Source of the DNA: UKL13-2 sp947085425
GTDB lineage: Bacteria; Pseudomonadota; Gammaproteobacteria; Burkholderiales; Usitatibacteraceae
NCBI GenBank assembly: GCA_947085425.1
Contig: CAMTWK010000012.1
Span: 111,372 to 175,371 of the forward strand
Direction: 5' to 3'
DNA: 64,000 nt
The notes below the pieces were generated by a model that was not told the origin of the DNA, searched no databases, and saw only the letters and a program-made list of their open reading frames with translations. Below are positions 8,458 to 17,158 of this stretch, piece after piece. Every line of letters begins with the position of its first letter. Within the stretch, counting starts at the first letter, position 1. Both the position numbers and the translations under genes were made by a program.

Positions 8458-11400
8458 TTGTTATCCATCAAGATTCTAACGACGCGTGCTCATTTGACCC
8501 AATCAACCCAGTCACTTCACTTCATACCAAAGTCCAGTTTTGGCCATCATCCACTTGCCGAGCGCCTTAAAAAAGAGGTGGAGGGCGAAGTCTATTTTGA
8601 TACCGCCAGCCGTGGCCGTTACGCCACAGACGCGTCGATTTATCAGATCATGCCGGTGGGTGTGGTGGTGCCACGCAATATCGCAGCGGCGCGCATCGCC
8701 ATCCAGATTGCCGTGGAAGCAGGTGTACCGATTTTGCCGCGCGGGGCGGGTACTTCGCAGTGTGGGCAAACGGTCGGTGCGGCGTTGGTCATCGACAACA
8801 GCAAATATTGTTGTCAATTATTGTCGCTCGATGTTAAAAACCGCCGCGCGGTGGTCGAGCCCGGCATGGTGCTCGATCATCTCAACGCCGCATTAAAACA
8901 ACACGGGTTGTGGTTTCCGGTGGATGTGTCCACCTCCGCGCAAGCAACCATCGGTGGCATGGCGGGCAACAATTCCTGCGGGTCGCGTTCGATTTTTTAC
9001 GGCAACATGGTGCACAACGTCGCCGCGATTGACGCGTTGCTGGCTGACGGCACACAGGCGCGGTTTGATGATGGCGTCACAAAGCCAAATATCGGCGCGC
9101 GTTTTCAGGGCATTGTCAAAGGCATTGAGGCAATCTGCCACCGTGAGCGTGACGAAATCGCCACACGTTTTCCGCCGTTGTTGCGCCGCGTGGCCGGCTA
9201 CAACCTGGATATTTTTAATCCGCAAGATCCGCTGCACTACAACTCGGTGCGACCCAACCTGGCGCACATGTTGGTCGGCTCCGAGGGTACGCTGGCTTAT
9301 TTCCAATCGCTTGAATTAAAACTCGCGCCGCTGCCGGTGCATCGTGTGTTGGGCGTGGTGAATTTCCCGACCTTTTATCAGGCGATGGAATTGACACAAC
9401 ATATCGTCACGCTCGCCCCAACCGCGGTGGAGCTGGTGGATCGCACCATGATTGACCTCTCGCGCAATAACCCGGCATTCCGGCCGGTGATTGATGCGGC
9501 CTTGTGTGTGGTCAACGGCCACGCGCCTGAGGCAATATTGTTGGTCGAATTCGCGGGGGATGATCGAGCGGCCATCACCCAAAAACTCAATGATCTCGGT
9601 GTGTTAATGGGCGATCTGGGTGTGCCGGACTGTGTCGTCAAAATGACCGACACTCACGCGCAGAAAAAATTGTGGGATGTGCGTAAGGCCGGGCTCAACA
9701 TCATGATGTCGATGAAAGGCGAGGGTAAACCGGTTAGTTTTATCGAAGACTGCGCGGTGCCATTGCCACACTTGGCGGAATACACGCGGCGGCTGACAGA
9801 AGTGTTTAGCAAACATGGCACCGTCGGCACCTGGTATGCACACGCCAGTGTTGGAACCTTGCATGTGCGACCGATCCTGAATATGAAAACCGACGGCGCG
9901 GGTAAAATGCGCGCGATTGCCGAAGAGGCGGCAGAACTGGTGAAAGAATACAAAGGCGTGTATTCGGGCGAACACGGTGATGGCTTGGTGCGCAGTGAAT
10001 GGATTGCGCCGTTTTTTGGGCCGCGCCTGACGGCGGCACTCGGCGAAATCAAGGCGTTGTTTGATCCAAAAAATTTGATGAACCCCGGCAAGATTGTCTC
10101 GCCATCCAAACAAGACGACCGATCTTTGTTTCGTTATCAACCGGACTACGCCACACCAGCGGTTGCCAATGGTAAAACCGCATTAGATTGGCAAAGCGAA
10201 TTCGGCGAACGCGGCCTCGCCGCCGCCGTGGAAATGTGCAACAACAACGGCCACTGCCGCAAATTTGACGCAGGCACCATGTGCCCAAGCTACCGCGCCA
10301 CCCGCGATGAACAACACGTCACCCGTGGCCGCGCCAATTCCCTGCGCCTGGCCTTGTCGAATCAGATAAACGACGGCATTGCCTCGCAGTCAGTCAAGGA
10401 AGTGATGGATTTGTGCGTGAGTTGCAAAGGCTGCAAACGCGAATGTCCGACCGGTGTGGACATGGCAAAAATGAAGATTGAATTTTTGCACCACTACAAG
10501 GCGCGGCACGGATTTACCCTACGCGACAAACTGGTGGCGTATTTGCCGCGTTATGCGCCGTGGGTGTCGAAGGTGGCGTGGCTGGCGAATGGTGTTGAGT
10601 CGATACCGGGTATCAAACAATTACGTGAAAAGATTGTTGGCCTGTCGGCAAAACGCTCATTGCCGCGCTGGTCGGGTGTCATCGCACCGCAGGATTCTTT
10701 GAGGGTGCCGCTGTCAGCTAATGAGCGCGAAGTGGTGCTGTTTGCCGATACCTTCAACCACTATTTTGAAAACGAAAACATAGTCGCTGCCGTGAAAGTA
10801 CTTGAAGCCTGTGGTTACACCATTCGATTTGCCAAAGCGGCCGATCAAAAACGTCCGCTGTGTTGTGGCCGCACCTTTCTCGGCACCGGTATGGTTGATG
10901 AAGCCAAGTTCGAAGCGCGTCGCACCATTGATGCGTTACTGCCCTATGTGCAACGCGGTGTGGCCATTGTCGGCCTTGAGCCGTCGTGTTTATTGACGTT
11001 ACGCGATGAGTTTCACGCTATGTTTCCAGGTGAAGCCACGCAACAACTCGCCGCCAATGCATTTTTGTTGGAAGAATTTTTGGTGCGGGAAAAACGCGCC
11101 GGAAGATTAATCCTCTCGCTCAAGCCTATCCCCCAAAAACAAGCGTTGTTACACGGCCACTGTCACCAAAAAGCGTTTGCGGTGATGAGTGATGTTGAAG
11201 AGGTATTGGCGTGGATCCCAGAACTCAAAACCACCACCATCGACTCAAGCTGCTGTGGCATGGCCGGTGCGTTTGGATATGAGACCGAGCATATTGATGT
11301 CTCGATGAAAATGGGCGAATTATCACTACTTCCGGCAGTGCGACAAGCCCAGGCTGACACACTCATTGTCGCCGATGGCACCAGTTGCCGGCATCAGATT

Positions 11401-11475
11401 CAAGATGGCGCGGCGCGCGACGCCGTGCACGTGGTGCGGGTGTTGGCGGCGGCGGTTGCGCCAGCGCAAACCTGA
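8458..11475 (+). CDS. FAD-linked oxidase with C-terminal Fe-S/CCG domains (D-2-hydroxyacid dehydrogenase type)
   Basis: About 1,000 residues in YdiJ-like arrangement. N-terminal PCMH-type FAD domain with PRGAGTSQCGQ (about 97) and GGMAGNNSCGS (about 165); C-terminal FAD-oxidase domain ending at GEHGDGLVRSEW and DPKNLMNPGK; then cysteine clusters CNNNGHCRKF (about 592) and CVSCKGCKRECPTG (about 655) for Fe-S centres; then two CCG segments, LCCGRTFLG (about 801) and SSCCGMAGAFGYE (about 931). It probably oxidises D-lactate or a related 2-hydroxy acid and passes electrons to the respiratory chain. The start is weak: no ATG precedes the domain, so TTG 8458 or TTG 8494 is likely used, and neither has a clear RBS. 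Confidence 0.9.
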   Translation: MLSIKILTTRAHLTQSTQSLHFIPKSSFGHHPLAERLKKEVEGEVYFDTASRGRYATDASIYQIMPVGVVVPRNIAAARIAIQIAVEAGVPILPRGAGTSQCGQTVGAALVIDNSKYCCQLLSLDVKNRRAVVEPGMVLDHLNAALKQHGLWFPVDVSTSAQATIGGMAGNNSCGSRSIFYGNMVHNVAAIDALLADGTQARFDDGVTKPNIGARFQGIVKGIEAICHRERDEIATRFPPLLRRVAGYNLDIFNPQDPLHYNSVRPNLAHMLVGSEGTLAYFQSLELKLAPLPVHRVLGVVNFPTFYQAMELTQHIVTLAPTAVELVDRTMIDLSRNNPAFRPVIDAALCVVNGHAPEAILLVEFAGDDRAAITQKLNDLGVLMGDLGVPDCVVKMTDTHAQKKLWDVRKAGLNIMMSMKGEGKPVSFIEDCAVPLPHLAEYTRRLTEVFSKHGTVGTWYAHASVGTLHVRPILNMKTDGAGKMRAIAEEAAELVKEYKGVYSGEHGDGLVRSEWIAPFFGPRLTAALGEIKALFDPKNLMNPGKIVSPSKQDDRSLFRYQPDYATPAVANGKTALDWQSEFGERGLAAAVEMCNNNGHCRKFDAGTMCPSYRATRDEQHVTRGRANSLRLALSNQINDGIASQSVKEVMDLCVSCKGCKRECPTGVDMAKMKIEFLHHYKARHGFTLRDKLVAYLPRYAPWVSKVAWLANGVESIPGIKQLREKIVGLSAKRSLPRWSGVIAPQDSLRVPLSANEREVVLFADTFNHYFENENIVAAVKVLEACGYTIRFAKAADQKRPLCCGRTFLGTGMVDEAKFEARRTIDALLPYVQRGVAIVGLEPSCLLTLRDEFHAMFPGEATQQLAANAFLLEEFLVREKRAGRLILSLKPIPQKQALLHGHCHQKAFAVMSDVEEVLAWIPELKTTTIDSSCCGMAGAFGYETEHIDVSMKMGELSLLPAVRQAQADTLIVADGTSCRHQIQDGAARDAVHVVRVLAAAVAPAQT

Positions 11476-11528
11476 TGACCCACCAGTTACAAGATGGGAC
11501 ATCGATCAGCGGCAGTTGGTCCTCCCGC

Positions 11529-13763
11529 TCAAAATTTGTATTCGATATTGGCGCCGACGTTCATGGCGGTTGGATTGGCATTGCGGCTGACGGTGCGGCC
11601 GCTCGCGTCGGTATAGGTCGAGGCATTGATCGATTCCGGGCGCAGGATATTGGCGAGCCGCAGGCGCACCTGCAATTTTGCGGTGTATTTGTAGAGCAGG
11701 TACATATCGAGATCGCGTTTGGCCGCGAGGAAACGGCTTTGTGTCACGCTGGTGCGGACGTCGCCGCCACCGCGGTAGGTGAAGCTGGAGCCGGCAACAA
11801 TTTTTCCGCCGCGCATACGATAGTCGAGCCCGAGGGTGGCATTAAATGGCACCTGTTGGTCGAGGCGGTTATTGGGTCCGGGTACTACTTCGACCTTGGA
11901 AAAATTGCGTGCCATGTTGAACCGAAAATCAATCGGCGCGGCGTCCGGTAGTAAGGATTGCAATGGAAATTTGGCATCGAATTCCAAGCTGCGGCTGGTT
12001 GCACTGCCATTGTTAATCGGCCGGTTGACCCAGCGATCGCCAACCAATTGCACTGCGCGGGTTGAGTAGTCGGTGAGGTTGCGAACCGTCGCACTGATGC
12101 TCATCGACGCACCTTTTGCCCAGAAATGTTCGTAGGCCATATCCAACCCGGTGGCCAATTCAGGTTTCAAGGTTGCGCTACCGGATTGAAAATCAGGCAT
12201 GGTCGAGGTATTGACCAGGCTTTTGAAGGTGCGTGGAATCAGCGACAGCGTGTCAGGTGCCTTGTAGGTGCGGGTCAGGGCGAAACGCATTTGGCGGCCG
12301 GATTTATCCGGGAATTTCCACAGGGTTTGAAACAGCGGGCTGGTGACGCTTGATTTGTTGGTGACGGTATTGATGCCATTGCCACTGCCGGTCGTGGCAA
12401 TGCCTTCCCAACGCAGGCCAAAGTACACCGACCAGTGTTTGTTGACGTTCCATTCGTCCTGCGCGAACAGGGCGAATTTTTGCACTTTCGATTCATATTC
12501 TTCGAACGTGTTGATGGGCGTGATGGCGACGTTGGTCTCGATCAGGCTGGTCGATGATTGGTTGCGTGCGTGTCCCAGGTCCCACCCGGCGACCAGCGCG
12601 TGGCCCTCTACAATCGGCGTGGAATATTTGCCGGCAAAGGTCACGCTGGCATCTTTGGATGGGCCGAGGGTGGAGCGTTCGAGTGTTTGTATGTTGTTGA
12701 GGTCGAAAGACCGAAAAAAAGCATCGTTGTCCCGGTCACCGATTTGCACACCGAATTTCAAATCGAGTTTTGCACCCTCGCTGAGTTTGAGAATCAAATT
12801 GCCGTTATTGCCAAAGTTGTTGCCGCCGCCTTCATTACGACCACGATAAATCGGATAGGGTGTGGTGAGGCCGAGCAGATAGTCGGTGCGGCCGTTGTTT
12901 TTATTGTTATAACGATAGCCACTAATGGCCGGGCGCATGGTGAAGGAGTCACCGCCGCCGAGGGTCCAGGCGAAGGTCGAGTAGAGTCCAAAATATTTGC
13001 TGCCCCCCTCGGATTTGAATTCCGAGATTCGATCAAGAATTTTTATGCCGGACGGGTCAAAGCCGACGGACGTGCTGTCGCCAGAAAAATTATTGGTATT
13101 GGTGCCACCATAAAAACCCACCGAGTAGGCGAGTTTGCCGGCGGTGTCGGCAATTTGTCCGCCAACGCTCTTTGAAGCAAAACCGGTGCCGCTAAACCAG
13201 CCGGTGTTGATGGTTTTGGTGGCGACGGTGTAACGTTGTTTCATGACGATATTGATCGTTCCGGCGATCGCCTGGGTGCTGAATTCCGCTGTGGCGGCAC
13301 GAATGATCTCGATACGTTCGATTAAGTCGGGCGACAAATTGTCGATTGAAAATCCGGGTGGGGGCCGTTCGCCGTCAATCAAGATTTGTGTGAAGCCGTT
13401 GCCCAATCCCCGCAGCCGAATGCTGGTGCCCAATACGGTCACACCCGGCAGGCGCTTCAATACGTCCAACACTTGTGTGTCGCCGTATTTTTTGATTTCC
13501 GCCGAGGTCACAACGATTTTGGTCGCGGTGTCGTCCTGGCGGGCGTCATAGGCCGATTGTGAGGTGGTGACTTCTATTTTCTCAACTACCGGTGGTGTTT
13601 TTTTATCCGTCGCGGGTGGCGTGTCCACAGGCTTTTTATCCGCTGTGGCAGCGGGCGGGGGTGGGGGTGTTTGTGTGTGGCCGCTGAGGGAGGTGAAGCC
13701 AAGTATGATGGCCAGGGTGAGTGCAACGCAGGTGCCGCGACGGCACGGGAGTTTGATTGGCAT
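11529..13763 (-). CDS. TonB-dependent outer-membrane receptor
   Basis: 744 residues from ATG 13763 (frame open to 13820). Signal peptide followed by a Pro-rich stretch, then TonB box-like EKIEVTTS. The plug carries VLKRLPGVTV, IRLRGLGNGFTQILIDG and ERIEIIRAATAEF. A 22-strand-type barrel follows and the protein ends in aromatic Phe (NVGANIEYKF). It imports a large or scarce ligand across the outer membrane with TonB/ExbBD energy. I chose this start because the signal peptide begins just after it. Ligand unknown; no regulator or inner-membrane transporter is adjacent, only the convergent oxidoreductase. Confidence 0.88.
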   Translation of the reverse strand: MPIKLPCRRGTCVALTLAIILGFTSLSGHTQTPPPPPAATADKKPVDTPPATDKKTPPVVEKIEVTTSQSAYDARQDDTATKIVVTSAEIKKYGDTQVLDVLKRLPGVTVLGTSIRLRGLGNGFTQILIDGERPPPGFSIDNLSPDLIERIEIIRAATAEFSTQAIAGTINIVMKQRYTVATKTINTGWFSGTGFASKSVGGQIADTAGKLAYSVGFYGGTNTNNFSGDSTSVGFDPSGIKILDRISEFKSEGGSKYFGLYSTFAWTLGGGDSFTMRPAISGYRYNNKNNGRTDYLLGLTTPYPIYRGRNEGGGNNFGNNGNLILKLSEGAKLDLKFGVQIGDRDNDAFFRSFDLNNIQTLERSTLGPSKDASVTFAGKYSTPIVEGHALVAGWDLGHARNQSSTSLIETNVAITPINTFEEYESKVQKFALFAQDEWNVNKHWSVYFGLRWEGIATTGSGNGINTVTNKSSVTSPLFQTLWKFPDKSGRQMRFALTRTYKAPDTLSLIPRTFKSLVNTSTMPDFQSGSATLKPELATGLDMAYEHFWAKGASMSISATVRNLTDYSTRAVQLVGDRWVNRPINNGSATSRSLEFDAKFPLQSLLPDAAPIDFRFNMARNFSKVEVVPGPNNRLDQQVPFNATLGLDYRMRGGKIVAGSSFTYRGGGDVRTSVTQSRFLAAKRDLDMYLLYKYTAKLQVRLRLANILRPESINASTYTDASGRTVSRNANPTAMNVGANIEYKF

Positions 13764-13820
13764 TTTGTTTTTGGTATGAACTACGGTTGATCGGGTTGGC
13801 AGGTTGGCATGGTGCATCAA

Positions 13821-14192
13821 TAAGACACCAATGTCCGCCTATTGACACAAGATGCAAGTTGTTATCATCACCATTGGCGCGGTTTTCCAAGCGTTTTTGC
13901 CGCAAATAACTTGCCAGTGCTTGACTTTGGCGAATTATTTTTGCGCTCAGCTTAACCAAATGCAAGTTTTGCAAAGGTATCCACGCACAAGTGCAAGGAT
14001 TAAACACGATTTAGGCGCGGCAAGCACGCGATATTTTCAAAAACGGAAAAGTTTATGAAATAAGCCGCTGGCCGGTGTTGGTCGCTGGCTGGTGCTGGTC
14101 GCTGGCTGGTGCCAGCGCTTTTTACCCGTTGGACCGGCTTGCGTCGGCGCGGATTTGCACGGCCCGTGCGGAGTTTTCGACCGGTGTTTTGG
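13821..14192. other. Intergenic region between a TonB receptor gene and the 3' end of hflX
   Basis: About 370 bp, AT-rich in its left part, which probably holds the leftward promoter of the receptor. It contains a short tandem repeat (next entry). I see no gene and no clean T-tailed hairpin for hflX. Confidence 0.5.
14063..14113. repeat. Three-copy 17-bp tandem repeat downstream of hflX
   Basis: Units two and three read GGTCGCTGGCTGGTGCT and the same with a final C. The first, degenerate unit differs at about four positions. It is non-coding as far as I can see. Confidence 0.75.
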
Positions 14193-15713
14193 TTATTTTT
14201 TCTTTGCCGGCGTTTTGCGCACGTCCGACGTTTTGCGCACCGCTGGTTTTTTTGCCGCTGGTTTCTCGTCCGCAACCCCTGGCTGCATGCCGAGTTGCTC
14301 CTTGAGTGACTGCAACGTCGCCGCGTCACCGCGCACCCGCAAAAATGCACCGTCGTTATCGGCGCGTTCGTCGATCACTTCGCACGACGAAAAAATTTTG
14401 CCACGCAGTTGTTGAACAGACCACGGCAAAAACAATTCTGTTTCGATCAGGTCTTTACGAAAAAATGCGCGGATGGTGGTGTGCAAACTGGCAACGTCGT
14501 CTTGGTTGCGGGCACTCATGATCACGCAATCCGGATATTCGGCGCGTAATTTGGCGGCCAATTCGGCCTGTGCGTTTGCGTCTCCGACCATGTCGATTTT
14601 ATTGAACACACGGATGCGTGGTACCGTGGCCGCGCCAATTTCGGCCAGCACCTGATCGGTGACGGCACGTTGGCGTTCAAAGCCAACGTCACTGGCGTCA
14701 ATCACGTGTAACAACAGTGACGACTCGGCGGCTTCTTCGAGTGTGGATTTAAACGACGCCACCAAATCATGCGGCAGATTTTTGATGAAGCCAACAGTGT
14801 CACTCACCAAAATGCGCGGCACCGACTCTGGGTGCAGCGCGCGCACGGTGGTGTCGAGGGTGGCGAATAATTTATTGGCGACCAACACTTCGCTGCCGGT
14901 GAGGGCGCGCATCAAGGTTGATTTGCCGGCGTTGGTGTAACCGACCAAGGCGACGCGTGGAATGCCTTTGCCGGCTTGTCCGGATTGTCCTTCCTGACGA
15001 CGTGCACGCTGAATTTGGCGTTCGGCATCCATGGCGGTGATTTCGAGTTGCAGCTCGGCGATGCGATTACGAATTTTTTGCCGGTCGAGTGCGGCATGGG
15101 TTTCACCGGCACCACGGCCGCCGGTGCCGCTGCGTTGGCGCTCCTTGGGTCCGGCGAGTTTGGCGGCTTCACGCAGGCGTGGCGCCATGTAACCGAGCCG
15201 GGCAATTTCCACCTGTGCGCGTGCCGCGCGCGAGCTGGCGTGACGATGAAAAATTTCCAGAATGACCATGGTGCGGTCCATCACTTCGACACCGACATCG
15301 ATTTCGAGATTACGCGCTTGCGATGGCGAAACATCGTGATCAATCAACACCATATCGGCGCGGCGGGTATCCGGATCAGCGGCTGATTGTGCGGCCGCTT
15401 TGGCGCGCGCGGCACCACGTTTGCTGGTGATGTTGTCATCCTCATCCGCTGCACTGTCAATATCGGCGTCGTTGTTGTCGGCGTCGGCTTTGTTTTCAAT
15501 AAAGCGGCGGATTTCCTGGCGTTTTCCAACGCCCAGATACGCCGCCCGATCAAAGGTCACGCGTTTTTGCACAAACGTGCCGACGACTTCGTAGCCGAGT
15601 GTTTTCGCCAATTCACGCAGCTCGACCAACGAGGATTCAAACTCAACATCGGTGATGGTCTGCAGGTGGACGGAAGCAACAATGGCGCGGATGGGTTTTT
15701 CTTTGGTTTGCAT
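14193..15713 (-). CDS. hflX: Ribosome-associated GTPase HflX with acidic insert and Lys-rich tail
   Basis: 506 residues against about 430 in E. coli. The N-terminal HflX domain includes FDHELSP-like LIDHDVSPSQARNLE and the GTGGRGAGETH motif (about 196). The G domain has GYTNAGKST (about 258), DTVGFI (about 305), a KSTLEEA switch segment and NKID. HflX splits stalled or heat-damaged 70S ribosomes. Oddities are an Asp/Glu/Asn-rich insert at about residues 73-110 and a C-terminal tail rich in Lys-Pro-Ala, neither part of the core fold. It is not next to hfq here. The start follows AGAAGA. Confidence 0.95.
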   Translation of the reverse strand: MQTKEKPIRAIVASVHLQTITDVEFESSLVELRELAKTLGYEVVGTFVQKRVTFDRAAYLGVGKRQEIRRFIENKADADNNDADIDSAADEDDNITSKRGAARAKAAAQSAADPDTRRADMVLIDHDVSPSQARNLEIDVGVEVMDRTMVILEIFHRHASSRAARAQVEIARLGYMAPRLREAAKLAGPKERQRSGTGGRGAGETHAALDRQKIRNRIAELQLEITAMDAERQIQRARRQEGQSGQAGKGIPRVALVGYTNAGKSTLMRALTGSEVLVANKLFATLDTTVRALHPESVPRILVSDTVGFIKNLPHDLVASFKSTLEEAAESSLLLHVIDASDVGFERQRAVTDQVLAEIGAATVPRIRVFNKIDMVGDANAQAELAAKLRAEYPDCVIMSARNQDDVASLHTTIRAFFRKDLIETELFLPWSVQQLRGKIFSSCEVIDERADNDGAFLRVRGDAATLQSLKEQLGMQPGVADEKPAAKKPAVRKTSDVRKTPAKKK

Positions 15714-15839
15714 GATGAGTCTTCTATTCGGATAAACGTGTGATCTAAGGAATGGGTGGGGCGTGTGGGGGGGGGAGGTCGGCAGCGTGATTTGGTGGTG
15801 TGGTTTGGTGGTGCGTATGGATAGTGAGACGTTACGCCA

Positions 15840-16460
15840 TCATGAACGGACAAAGTCGAGCAGTGGTTGATAATTGCGGCCGTCGGCGGCACGCAACGCG
15901 TCCAGATACGCCGCGCGCGTGTCGTTTTCATTCACCAAGTTGGCCGCGCCCCAGCTAAAGCGGGGTGCGCCGTTCTCAACCAAAATCAAATCGGCGAAGG
16001 TGCGCGACAGGCGGCCATTGCCGTTGGCAAACGGATGAATGGCCACCAGCCGGTGGCTAAAACGTGCGGCCAATTCGTCGATCAGATAACTTTTGAATTC
16101 GATTTGTGTTTTGACATCTTCAAACAGGTCGCGCAGATTGGTGGGGATGAGGGCGGGATCCACACCGATGTTTTTTTCGGTCGAACGAAAAACTCCCGCC
16201 CAGCGCCAGGTGTCGCCAAACATGTGTTTATGTAACGCGTGCACAAAATCAATCGACAGCAGATCTTGGCAGGTGGCAAAGCGCCGCTTGCGCCGGCTGC
16301 CCATTTGGCCAAACGCCCAGCGCTCCCCCTGCAGCACATTGGTCAATTCCCATTCGTTTAATTCGTGGTTATTGGCGATGTGGTTCGGGATCAAGCCGGT
16401 CGCTTCGTCCGGATCAATCAGGGTCAAGCCTTCCGGCAAATCAATTTCCATGACTTGCAT
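15840..16460 (-). CDS. Mobile mystery protein B (Fic-domain protein)
   Basis: 206 residues. The N-terminus has the family text DPDEATGLIPNHI and ELNEWELTNVLQGERWAF. The central part has LHKHMFGDTWRWAG and TEKNIGV. The Fic core motif HPFANGNGR starts at His142, the full HPFx(D/N)GN(G/K)R catalytic signature, so AMPylation or a related transfer is chemically possible. It matches mobile mystery protein B along its whole length; target unknown. I see no clear S/T-x3-E-G/N inhibitory helix; the nearest text is TNVLQG with Gln for Glu. It starts 3 bp after the HTH gene stop, so the pair is translationally coupled. Confidence 0.9.
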   Translation of the reverse strand: MQVMEIDLPEGLTLIDPDEATGLIPNHIANNHELNEWELTNVLQGERWAFGQMGSRRKRRFATCQDLLSIDFVHALHKHMFGDTWRWAGVFRSTEKNIGVDPALIPTNLRDLFEDVKTQIEFKSYLIDELAARFSHRLVAIHPFANGNGRLSRTFADLILVENGAPRFSWGAANLVNENDTRAAYLDALRAADGRNYQPLLDFVRS

Positions 16461-16463
16461 CGA

Positions 16464-16928
16464 TTATTTCCAGAGTTCGCGCGCGTAGCCAGCCTGTAAT
16501 TCTTCCATCAGGCTTTGTAGCTGCCGTTCACGCACATTCGACGACACACCTTGTGACTCCATCGCCATCGAATGCGAAACCGGACCCATCATTTTTTCGG
16601 CTTGGATACGCGCCTGATTGGCGCGCATGGTATCAATTGATGTGTCAACCGGCACCACGGCATAGACCAGCCGACAACCCATCGCGGTCGCCAGACGATC
16701 GAGGCTTTCAAGGGTGATGCGACGTTTGGCTTCGGCCTGTTCAAATTCCTGCACCGCCTGGCGTGACACCCCCACGCGGGCGGCCAGTTGCCCCTGCGTC
16801 ATGGTGAGCGCCTCGCGCACGGTGCGCACCCAGCTGCCGCCCGGCGGGATGGATTTCGCCACCGGCGCGAACGGTAGAAGTGCGTCCTTGACATGTGCGC
16901 GTTGTAAATTGTTTGATTTGCCAAGCAT
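16464..16928 (-). CDS. Mobile mystery protein A (HTH regulator paired with Fic protein)
   Basis: 154 residues from ATG 16928. Residues about 40-95 form a Cro/cI-type helix-turn-helix (LTMTQGQLAARVGVSRQAVQEFEQAEAKRRITLESLDRLA in overview). MGCRLVYAVVP follows and then a helical tail. This is the constant upstream partner of mobile mystery protein B and probably represses the pair. The frame is open to 16994, but that extension crosses the promoter and looks non-coding. The gene probably uses the promoter at 16972-17001. Confidence 0.85.
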   Translation of the reverse strand: MLGKSNNLQRAHVKDALLPFAPVAKSIPPGGSWVRTVREALTMTQGQLAARVGVSRQAVQEFEQAEAKRRITLESLDRLATAMGCRLVYAVVPVDTSIDTMRANQARIQAEKMMGPVSHSMAMESQGVSSNVRERQLQSLMEELQAGYARELWK

Positions 16929-16971
16929 ATTGCCACCTGTATGTGCAATGCAAAACTTGCAAGAAGCGGCG

Positions 16972-17028
16972 ATTATGCAGGTTATAACTGGCAAAAATCA
17001 ACAAATAAGCAGTCTATAGTTTGCCAGT
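16972..17028 (-). promoter_or_regulatory. Promoter with two operator-like repeats upstream of the HTH-Fic pair
   Basis: Leftward -35 TTGATT (plus-strand 16996-17001), 18-bp spacer and -10 CATAAT (16972-16977). Two related sites, GCAG-N2-TATA-N2-T, start at 16977 and 17009, 32 bp apart. The first contains the 8-bp palindrome GTTATAAC and lies inside the spacer. The arms ACTGGCAAA (16987-16995) and TTTGCCAGT (17020-17028) form a perfect inverted repeat. The arrangement suggests autorepression by the HTH protein. Confidence 0.5.
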
Positions 17029-17158
17029 CTACGTCGTTAAAACGCTTAAAGTGCTTAAAATGACTGCGGATAGTGGATGTAAAGTTAAAATACTAGCATT
17101 GGCGAGGTTATACAGACACAATTGATTAGAAATCCTTGCCAATGCTAGAGTTTCTCTT

